The position numbers and the translations under genes are program-made. A stretch of 63,439 bases of DNA from BJGO01 sp964640655 (GTDB taxonomy: Bacteria; Bacteroidota; Bacteroidia; Chitinophagales; UBA10324). The stretch lies in NCBI GenBank assembly GCA_964640655.1, contig CAZXFT010000017.1, forward strand, positions 1 to 63,439, written 5' to 3'. The notes beneath the pieces are model-generated. The model was not told the DNA's origin and searched no databases. It worked only from the letters and a program-made list of their open reading frames with translations. This document shows, piece after piece, positions 49,306-56,333 of the stretch (positions are counted from its first letter, which is position 1; each line of letters opens with the position of its first letter).

Positions 49306-52300
49306 TTAATGCTTAATGATCTTATAACTGATTTGCTCAAGTTCTTTACGCAGCACCAACAAATACATGCCTTGCGTCAAACTACTGATGTCCACACTGA
49401 GGTTGTTGTTGTACTCTGTAATAATGAATTGATTGTTCCACACCTGCTGACCCATGAGATTATATAGTTGTGCATCAACTATTACTTCATCGTCGGTATA
49501 GAAATTGAAACGCAATGGTCCTGTGGTGGGGTTGGGGAATATCTGTACATCAAAAGTGTGTGAGATTTCAGTTTCTTCAAGTCTTCCCGAACCAAGTGTT
49601 GAGAAATAACTGGTAGTTGACCAACCGGATCCGATGCTTCCTGATGCGTCGCACAACGTCATTACATTCCATTTATAGCTCTTGTTCGCAAGCAATCCTG
49701 TAACGATGTAATTAATTGCCGGCGCTTGCACGGCATATTCAACATATTCTGATGAGTTATCGGAAGGACGAATGCGCACTTTATAGCCCCAGGCTCCGCT
49801 CACAGCAGCCCAATTCAGTTTTGCGCTGGTTGACGTAATAGTATTTACGGTTAGTGACGAAGGCGAAGTGTTGCAACCTCCGCTTGATATTGTGCTGAAA
49901 GAGTAGATGGGTGTATAGCCCGATGAATCGGTATTGGTACTGTTGCAAAATGATTGCATCTGGTATTGATAGCTGCTGCTTGCTATTAACCCACTGATGG
50001 TGTATGAGGTGTTTGTTGCTGAGATGGTTACCGTTGTCCAAGTGCTTACTGATGATAAGCGATAACGCAATCTGTAATTCACTGCACAGCTTTGTGTAGC
50101 CCAGATGATCTGTGCAGATGTGGTTGAAATGTTTTGAGAAGCAACCGAAACAGGGAGTCCGCACTGAGGATTAGTAAGCGTTATACTCTGTGAATTACTG
50201 CAGGTGTTAGCAGATGTTACTGTAACATTGTATGTGCCTGCCGATAAATTACTACGGCTTGCTGTTGTTGCATTGTTGTTCCACAAATAAGTATAGGGTG
50301 ACGTTGCTCCATCTGCAGCAACATTAATAGAGCCATTAGCTGCTCCACTGCAAGTAGGTTGGGTTGTAGCGTTTGATATTATAGGTTTGGGATTAACAGT
50401 AACACTGACTGTTCTGGTCTTTATACAATAGCCGCTGGTACCTGTAATGGTATATGTTGTTGATGATACTGGTGAAGCAGTAACCATAGCTGCTGTGCTA
50501 TTGGATAAGCCTGTTGTCGGTTGCCAGGTATATGATGTGGCCCCACTGTTGCTCAGTGTTGTGGCATTACCCGAGCATAAACTTGTGCCCGATGAGCCGG
50601 TTAATGTAAAGTTTGGAGAGACTAAAATACTAATGGTTTTTGTGGAAGAGCACCCGTTGCTGCTACCGGTTACTGTATAAATTATGTTGGTTGTAGCAGT
50701 AGTGTTGATGGCAGATCCGGTTGTGGCACTAAGTGATGTGTTTGGTGTCCACGAATAGGTGTTTGCTCCATAAGCGTTCATCGGTGTTGATGTGCCCGAA
50801 CAAATGCCTATGCTGCTTGAAGAAACAGTAACGTTAGGAATAGCATTAACCGTAACGCTAACTGTTTTTTGTGAGGAACAGCCGTTGCTTGTGCCGGTGA
50901 TGGTGTAAGTGGTAGAAACTGTTGGGTTAGCTGAAACAGTGGTTGCTGTTGTGCTGTTTAACCCTGTTGCCGGCAACCAGGTGTATGTGCTTGCACCGCC
51001 AACAATAAGTGATGTAGATGAACCGGTGCAAATAGAGGCGTTGTTACTTGATGTTAACGTAGGTGAAGCGTTTACCGTCACCGACACGGTTTTGGTATTG
51101 GTGCAGCCGGCAGCTGATGTGCCGGTAATAGTGTAGGTAATACTTGTTGTTGGTGTAGCAATAACCGACGAACCTGTGCTTGTGTTTAACGCAGTAGTCG
51201 GTGACCAGGAATATGTTGTAGCTCCTGATGCGCTTAAGGAAATGTTTGAGCCACTACAAATACTACTATTTGCAGTGCTGCTAATAGTTGGCTTGGGGTT
51301 TACGGTTAATACCACTGTTTTAGTTGTTGTACATCCCGAAGATGTGCCCGTAACGGTGTATGTTGTTGTGCTGGTAGGTGTAGCGGTGAGTGAGGTGGCT
51401 GTTGTTGAAGATAATCCTGTGGCCGGTGACCATGAGTAAGTCGAAGCACCGGAAGCGGTGAGTGAGGTGGATGAACCATTGCATATACTTGATGTGCCCG
51501 CACTGGCAGTTAGATTTAATCCGGGATTAACAGTAACTATAATAGTTTTGGAAGTGGTACAACCGTTTGTTGCGGTACCTGTAACCGTATAAGTAATACT
51601 TGAAGTTGGATTGGCAACAACAGACGTTGCCGTGTTTGAAGTAATAGAGGTATTGGGTGTCCAGGAATAAGTGTTAGCGCCACTTACAGTCATAGTAGTG
51701 GATGTGCCGGAGCAGATGCTTGCATTAGAGCTTGTGGTTAGAGTTGGTGCTGTGTTCACGGTAATCGCTACTGTTCTGCTGTTGGTGCAGCCTGCTGATG
51801 ATGTACCAATAATGGTATATGTAGTTGTTGATCCCGGACTTGCTATAGACGATGTGCCTGTTGTGCTTGACAATCCCACCGTGGGACTCCAGCTGTATGT
51901 GTTGGCGCCGCTAACGGTCATCGTGGTAGATGAGCCCGAGCAAATGGACGTATTGGAACTGCCGCTTAATGTTGGTATTGCATTCACCGTTACTGCAACC
52001 GTTTTTGAGTTAGTGCAGCCGTTTGATCCGGTGCCGGTTACGGTATAAGTGATGCTGCTTGTTGGGTTAGCAGTAATACTTGTCGCCGTTGAAGAAGTGA
52101 TGGCGCTATTGGGTGCCCATACGTACGTGCTTGCTCCACTGACACTGAGTGTAGCAGATGCTCCCATACAAATAGAAGCATTGTTGCTTGAAGTTAATGT
52201 TGGTGAGGCATTTACTGAAACTGCTACGGTCTTGGATGAAGTACAACCGGATGAATTTGTACCTGTAACAGTATAGGTGGTAGAGGTTGTGGCTGTAGAA

Positions 52301-54255
52301 ACTACTGAAGTTCCGGTTGAATTGCTGAGTGCTGTTGTAGGCAACCAGCTATATGTATTTGCACCGCTAACGGTCATTGTTGTAGATGCACCACTGCATA
52401 TACTTGTATTGTTACTTGTAGTTAAAGTTGGATTGGCACTAACGGTGGCCACAACAGTTTTTAATATGGTGCACCCTGTGCTTGCTGTTCCAATAATGCT
52501 GTAAGTAGTGGTTACAACGGGGTTGGCTGTAACGCTTGCACCCGTTGTTGCACTCAGCCCGGTTGCAGGACTCCAAGTATAAGTGCTCGCACCACTCATA
52601 GTTAATGTTGCTGATGCGCCATTACAAATTGCTGCATTATTGCCGGTAACCACAGGTGCGGAATTCACTGTTATTGCTATGGTTCTGTTGGCCGTGCATC
52701 CATTAGATGCTGTGCCAACAATAGTATAAGTCAAAGAACTTGTTGGCGATGCTACCACTGAAGCAGCTGTTGTAGAATTAAGACCTGTTGACGGCGACCA
52801 GGTATAAGTGCTGGCTCCACTTACCGTTAATGTAGTTGATGCACTGGTACAAATCGCTGTGCTCGTTACATTAGAACTTAATGTGGGCTTGGCATTGATC
52901 GTAATTGTTTTAGTAATACTGTCAGAGCCTGATGCATTAATGGCTTTCAACTTAACGGTATAAGAGCCTGCATTATTAAATGTAAAGGATGCATTGGTAG
53001 TGGTTGCCGATGAGGGTGTGCCTCCTGTACATGTCCATACATAAGAAGTAGGATTATTGGTTGAGGTGTTTGTACATCCTACCGTTTCACCAGAGCAGGC
53101 GGAAGTGGCTATGGTAAAGTTGGCTGTTGGCAGGGTTGGCGTAGTGTTAGGTGCTACAGTTCCGGTTAAATAAAATCTTCCTAAACTACCGTAATCATTA
53201 GGTCCTGTACCACCGTTATCGTTGTAATTGGCAACACCAATACCATCTACTTTAATATAATAAGTACCGGCGGCAAGGTTGTTAGCCGTTATTGTTGAAC
53301 TTAATATTGTTGTTGGCGAATTAGAGGCAATTGTTGTTCCTCCGCTGTTCATTAATGTTAATTGGGTATGAAGATTAGCGCCGGCATTAGTGCTTTGATT
53401 AACAGAATATGGTCTTGTGTTTAGGGTAATGTTTGAGGTTTGTGTCAACACCAATTTGAAAAAGTCAGCGTCAGCAGTTGTACTGATGATGCCCGAATCC
53501 GACAAAGTATTGTTGATGATGTTCAGATTTGTTGATGTGGCTATGGTGTTGCCGTGGTCGTCTGTGCGATATGTAAAACCGTTATTAGCCACTATCACGG
53601 CCAAATCGTCCTGATTGGATCCCGAGCAAGTAAGTGATGTGGTCGGCCCTTTGTACCAAAGCACCATATTATATCCGTATGGCGCACCCATTATGGGCCC
53701 CCATCCAATCTGGCCGCTGCCCTGCCCAGGGTGATAAGAACTAGTCCGATTACAACTTGCATCATATTTACCGTGGTGATTAAGCCAAAGCGTGTGTCCT
53801 ATTTCGTGCGCTGCTGCATCAGCCACATACTCCGGAACGTAGCTCAACATATTTACAAATACCCAGGCAGGTTCATATGCCGGAGTTCCAAAAGCACCGA
53901 TAAAGGCTACCCCACCTGCTGAGCCATACCATGACGATGTTGTTGTTACAACAACTCTTGTTCTTTTTGATGTAGCAGCTGCCTGATACACACTCAGTGC
54001 TGTAGTAATGTTTACATCAAAGGGGCGGTATTTCTCTGCCACGCGATTAAACACTTCTATTATCTGAGTATTGTTAAGCCCCGATGATGCGGCATTGATG
54101 GTAGATGCGCTCCAGTTGGTATTGTTCACCACCTCTCCATCAAAGTCGAGGTAGATGACATATTGACTCGACGGCAAACTGCTGAGTGTTGGCACTTGCG
54201 CGCTAACGGTTGAAGCGAACAGGAGCAGGAGGGAAATGAAAGCGATGTTCTTCAT
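49306..54255 (-). CDS. Secreted metzincin-like metalloprotease with 11 Ig-like repeats and type A sorting domain
   Basis: 1649 residues. In order: a signal peptide (IAFISLLLLFASTVSA); a protease domain with HEIGHTLWLNH (zinc ligands His150, His154, His160; Glu151) and a Met-turn-like PIMGAPYGY (Met189), which is the metzincin pattern; a pre-peptidase C-terminal domain (about 235-370); a PKD domain (about 375-455); eleven Ig-like modules of about 76 residues; a SprB-type repeat (PTCSGAANGSINV); two fibronectin III domains; and a type A sorting domain (FDVQIFPNPTTGPLRF to the C-terminus). It should be exported through SprA and attached at the cell surface. The repeats match those at 1-1869. The protease substrate is unknown. 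Confidence 0.94.
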   Translation of the reverse strand: MKNIAFISLLLLFASTVSAQVPTLSSLPSSQYVIYLDFDGEVVNNTNWSASTINAASSGLNNTQIIEVFNRVAEKYRPFDVNITTALSVYQAAATSKRTRVVVTTTSSWYGSAGGVAFIGAFGTPAYEPAWVFVNMLSYVPEYVADAAAHEIGHTLWLNHHGKYDASCNRTSSYHPGQGSGQIGWGPIMGAPYGYNMVLWYKGPTTSLTCSGSNQDDLAVIVANNGFTYRTDDHGNTIATSTNLNIINNTLSDSGIISTTADADFFKLVLTQTSNITLNTRPYSVNQSTNAGANLHTQLTLMNSGGTTIASNSPTTILSSTITANNLAAGTYYIKVDGIGVANYNDNGGTGPNDYGSLGRFYLTGTVAPNTTPTLPTANFTIATSACSGETVGCTNTSTNNPTSYVWTCTGGTPSSATTTNASFTFNNAGSYTVKLKAINASGSDSITKTITINAKPTLSSNVTSTAICTSASTTLTVSGASTYTWSPSTGLNSTTAASVVASPTSSLTYTIVGTASNGCTANRTIAITVNSAPVVTGNNAAICNGASATLTMSGASTYTWSPATGLSATTGASVTANPVVTTTYSIIGTASTGCTILKTVVATVSANPTLTTSNNTSICSGASTTMTVSGANTYSWLPTTALSNSTGTSVVSTATTSTTYTVTGTNSSGCTSSKTVAVSVNASPTLTSSNNASICMGASATLSVSGASTYVWAPNSAITSSTATSITANPTSSITYTVTGTGSNGCTNSKTVAVTVNAIPTLSGSSNTSICSGSSTTMTVSGANTYSWSPTVGLSSTTGTSSIASPGSTTTYTIIGTSSAGCTNSRTVAITVNTAPTLTTSSNASICSGTSTTMTVSGANTYSWTPNTSITSNTATSVVANPTSSITYTVTGTATNGCTTSKTIIVTVNPGLNLTASAGTSSICNGSSTSLTASGASTYSWSPATGLSSTTATSLTATPTSTTTYTVTGTSSGCTTTKTVVLTVNPKPTISSTANSSICSGSNISLSASGATTYSWSPTTALNTSTGSSVIATPTTSITYTITGTSAAGCTNTKTVSVTVNASPTLTSSNNASICTGSSTSLIVGGASTYTWLPATGLNSTTATTVSANPTVSTTYTITGTSNGCSSQKTVSVTVNAIPNVTVSSSSIGICSGTSTPMNAYGANTYSWTPNTSLSATTGSAINTTATTNIIYTVTGSSNGCSSTKTISILVSPNFTLTGSSGTSLCSGNATTLSNSGATSYTWQPTTGLSNSTAAMVTASPVSSTTYTITGTSGYCIKTRTVSVTVNPKPIISNATTQPTCSGAANGSINVAADGATSPYTYLWNNNATTASRSNLSAGTYNVTVTSANTCSNSQSITLTNPQCGLPVSVASQNISTTSAQIIWATQSCAVNYRLRYRLSSVSTWTTVTISATNTSYTISGLIASSSYQYQMQSFCNSTNTDSSGYTPIYSFSTISSGGCNTSPSSLTVNTITSTSAKLNWAAVSGAWGYKVRIRPSDNSSEYVEYAVQAPAINYIVTGLLANKSYKWNVMTLCDASGSIGSGWSTTSYFSTLGSGRLEETEISHTFDVQIFPNPTTGPLRFNFYTDDEVIVDAQLYNLMGQQVWNNQFIITEYNNNLSVDISSLTQGMYLLVLRKELEQISYKIIKH
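50390..52895 (-). repeat. Eleven tandem Ig-like repeats of about 228 bp
   Basis: Each unit encodes about 76 residues with the pattern IC.G.S, Y.W.P, T..Y...GT...GC, V.VTVN. The period equals the 225-bp unit of the gene at 1-1869. The copies are similar but none is identical over a full unit by eye. Confidence 0.9.
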
Positions 54256-54289
54256 TTGTGTTTGTTCGGGTTTTGATGGGGTTGAAGAA

Positions 54290-54742
54290 TTATTCAGCTA
54301 CAATATTTTCAGTGTCGGTTTTTTTAAATTCAAACTCTCTCTCGTTGAATGAGCTCAGTTGATAAGAGTCGGAATATTTATGATTAACAATGTGCGCTCT
54401 ATAGCTCACCGCACCTTGGCGAAATACTTTATTGATATTAAGAATAGTTCCTTCGGGAAGATTGCTCACCGAATAAGCTATGGTTTCACTTCCATCTTCC
54501 CAGGTTTGTTTGTTGATATAAACCAGATCAAGCCACATGCTGTTACCCAGCAGTATTTTGAAACTGCTTTGTGCATTACCATTTAGCAGTTCCGTAATTT
54601 TTACGGATGGAATGCTAAATGAACCGGGGTAGACATTCAGCATCTGAGGCAGGTTGTGCTGATGAAATTCAGGCTTTTGTCCAACGGCGGAAAAAGAACA
54701 TACAACGATGAAAAGTGACAGAATGTGGAGTTTTATTTTCAT
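54290..54742 (-). CDS. Small exported protein of unknown function
   Basis: 150 residues from ATG at 54742. The frame continues to 54880, but the added 46 residues have no signal and run across AT-rich intergenic sequence, while MKIKLHILSLFIVVCSFSAVGQ is a clear signal peptide. The mature part (about 128 residues) has no family I recognise; it ends with an acidic tail (KKTDTENIVAE). It lies 34 bases before the metalloprotease gene on the same strand and is probably transcribed with it, so it could be an accessory or inhibitor of the protease; this is a guess. Confidence 0.75.
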   Translation of the reverse strand: MKIKLHILSLFIVVCSFSAVGQKPEFHQHNLPQMLNVYPGSFSIPSVKITELLNGNAQSSFKILLGNSMWLDLVYINKQTWEDGSETIAYSVSNLPEGTILNINKVFRQGAVSYRAHIVNHKYSDSYQLSSFNEREFEFKKTDTENIVAE

Positions 54743-54783
54743 TTGTGTTTTGCTGTTTTTTATCGATGAAATTATTTTATTAG

Positions 54784-54796
54784 TCGACGAAATGCA
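54784..54796 (-). promoter_or_regulatory. Shared upstream motif, site 2
   Basis: TCGACGAAATGCA (plus-strand reading), 42 bases before the start of the small exported protein and identical to 36043-36055. A related copy, TCGATGAAAT, begins at 54763, 21 bases away in direct orientation, which is two helical turns. Confidence 0.3.
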
Positions 54797-54826
54797 TTTT
54801 TTCTTCGGCCAAATATTCACATTATT

Positions 54827-54837
54827 CCCCTGCGGGG
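54827..54837. other. GC hairpin in the AT-rich divergent gap
   Basis: CCCC-TGC-GGGG, followed on the plus strand by TATTTTATTTTT, looks like a small terminator. No plus-strand gene lies upstream, so its role is unclear. The 224-base gap 54743-54966 also holds the motifs at 54763, 54784, 54858 and 54888 and no gene. Confidence 0.35.
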
Positions 54838-54857
54838 GTATTTTATTTTTCAACAGC

Positions 54858-54879
54858 TTATCCACACCACATATCCACA
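54858..54879 (+). other. Two DnaA-box-like 9-mers
   Basis: TTATCCACA (54858-54866) equals the E. coli DnaA box consensus and ATATCCACA (54871-54879) differs at one base. They are in the same orientation, 13 bases apart, in AT-rich sequence. There is no dnaA gene or other origin mark nearby. Confidence 0.3.
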
Positions 54880-54887
54880 TTGTTTAT

Positions 54888-54911
54888 TTCACATATAGAA
54901 AAGCATGTGAA
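54888..54911. promoter_or_regulatory. Inverted repeat before the amylase-glucosidase pair
   Basis: TTCACAT (54888-54894) and ATGTGAA (54905-54911) are perfect 7-base arms with a 10-base gap, 55 bases before the GH13 start. It has the form of an operator for a dimeric regulator. Confidence 0.35.
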
Positions 54912-54966
54912 CTATAGTGTATACCACCGCTTTTATTAATTTCACCCGCCATTTTTAAAAACAAGC

Positions 54967-56310
54967 ATGAAATTTTTATCGCTGTGCATCACCGCACTTT
55001 GTGCGTCCACATTATTCTCCTGCAATTTATCCAATACTTCATCAGATCATTCTGAAAGCATGAATAAAACCTATCATCAACCCACACAAACAGAGCGCAT
55101 GGTGATATATCAGGTGTTTGTGCGCAACTTCTCTAAAGAAGGCACTTTCAATGCCCTAACCGCTCGGCTTAACGATATCAAAGCTCTTGGCGCCAACACC
55201 ATTTGGTTAATGCCCATTCAACCGACAGGTATTGAAAAGCGCAAGGGTACATACGGCTCACCTTATGCCATTATGGACTACACCGAAGTTCACCCGGACT
55301 TTGGAACTAAAGAGGATTTCAAAAAATTAGTGGACAGCTGCCATGCTCTGGGCCTCAATATCATTATTGACTTAGTAGCTAACCACACTGCCTGGGATTG
55401 TAAATGGGTAAAAGATCACCCCGATTGGTATGTGAAAGACAGCTCCGGAGCCATTATTCCTCCTGTGGCCGACTGGACCGATGTTGCGGATTTAGACTTT
55501 GACAACAAAAAGATGCGCGCAGAAATGATAAAAGGCATGCAATACTGGCTGCGTGAGTTCGACATTGACGGTTACCGCTGCGATGTGGCCGAGATGGTGC
55601 CCGACGATTTCTGGGCAGCTGCTATTGATAGTATTATGAAAATTAAACCGGCGATCATGCTTGCCGAGGGTGCCAAACCCGATTTATATGAAGCAGGTTT
55701 TCAAATTACCTATGGATGGGATTTTTATCACAACCTGAAACAAGTATTTAACAATAAAGAGCCATTAGTTAAGCTCGACTCGGTGTTGGCTAAAGAAAAG
55801 GTTCTTTATCCCTCAACATATAAGCACATTCGTTTTATCACCAACCACGACGAAAACAGCTGGGACGATGTGCCGCAAAACAAATTCGTGAACCTCGATG
55901 GCACCAAAGCTGCCTTTGTGATTTCGGCCTACATACCCGGTGTACCGTTTGTTTACAACGGTCAGGAAGTGGGCTTCGACAAAAAGATTAACCTCTTTGA
56001 AAAGTATGAGATCGATTATAGCGCTAATCCCGAACTGAAAAAATTCTACAGCGATATATTAAAACTAAAAGAGCATCCCGCACTACACAACAACAGCATC
56101 ACACGCATTGATATCAAAAACAAAGACGTTTTTGCCTTTATCAGCGAAGGTGACGGACTGAAAGTTCTGGTGGTGGTGAATGTGCGCAACAAGCCTTCAA
56201 CATTTTCATTGCCTCAAGATATTGGCGCACCGAAATTCATGCTCGGCACCACCATCGATGCACAAACTAAAACACTGCCCGCCTTTGGGTACAGCATTTC
56301 TGAATTATAA
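54967..56310 (+). CDS. GH13 alpha-amylase family lipoprotein
   Basis: 447 residues. A lipoprotein signal ends TLFSC with Cys19, so it is anchored in the envelope. GH13 motifs: IIIDLVANHT (132-141), nucleophile Asp206 in DGYRCDVAEM, acid Glu234 in LAEGAK, and Asp295 in ITNHDENSW. The C-terminal beta domain is short. It should cleave alpha-glucans or maltodextrins. The GH31 gene follows after 23 bases on the same strand, so amylase and alpha-glucosidase are likely made together. Its GC content is visibly higher than that of the minus-strand genes to the left. Confidence 0.93.
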   Translation: MKFLSLCITALCASTLFSCNLSNTSSDHSESMNKTYHQPTQTERMVIYQVFVRNFSKEGTFNALTARLNDIKALGANTIWLMPIQPTGIEKRKGTYGSPYAIMDYTEVHPDFGTKEDFKKLVDSCHALGLNIIIDLVANHTAWDCKWVKDHPDWYVKDSSGAIIPPVADWTDVADLDFDNKKMRAEMIKGMQYWLREFDIDGYRCDVAEMVPDDFWAAAIDSIMKIKPAIMLAEGAKPDLYEAGFQITYGWDFYHNLKQVFNNKEPLVKLDSVLAKEKVLYPSTYKHIRFITNHDENSWDDVPQNKFVNLDGTKAAFVISAYIPGVPFVYNGQEVGFDKKINLFEKYEIDYSANPELKKFYSDILKLKEHPALHNNSITRIDIKNKDVFAFISEGDGLKVLVVVNVRNKPSTFSLPQDIGAPKFMLGTTIDAQTKTLPAFGYSISEL

Positions 56311-56333
56311 TACCTCATTTAATTACACATCCC

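Noticed and set aside
50447..52504. A series of similar plus-strand open frames of 65-125 codons over the metalloprotease repeats
   Set aside because: They repeat because the minus-strand gene beneath is repetitive. Their composition follows the antisense of Thr/Ser-rich codons, and there are no start signals.
50390..52895. Regular repeats that could suggest a CRISPR array
   Set aside because: The period is about 228 bases, the units are diverged and in frame throughout, with no short identical repeats and spacers and no cas genes.
54858..54879. Chromosome origin (oriC)
   Set aside because: There are only two boxes and no dnaA or other origin-linked gene; gene orientation does not switch lastingly here. 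Kept only as a low-interest observation.
54743..54880. Longer form (196 residues) of the small exported protein
   Set aside because: The extra 46 residues are Lys/Ile/Asn-rich translation of AT-rich intergenic DNA and would bury the signal peptide.
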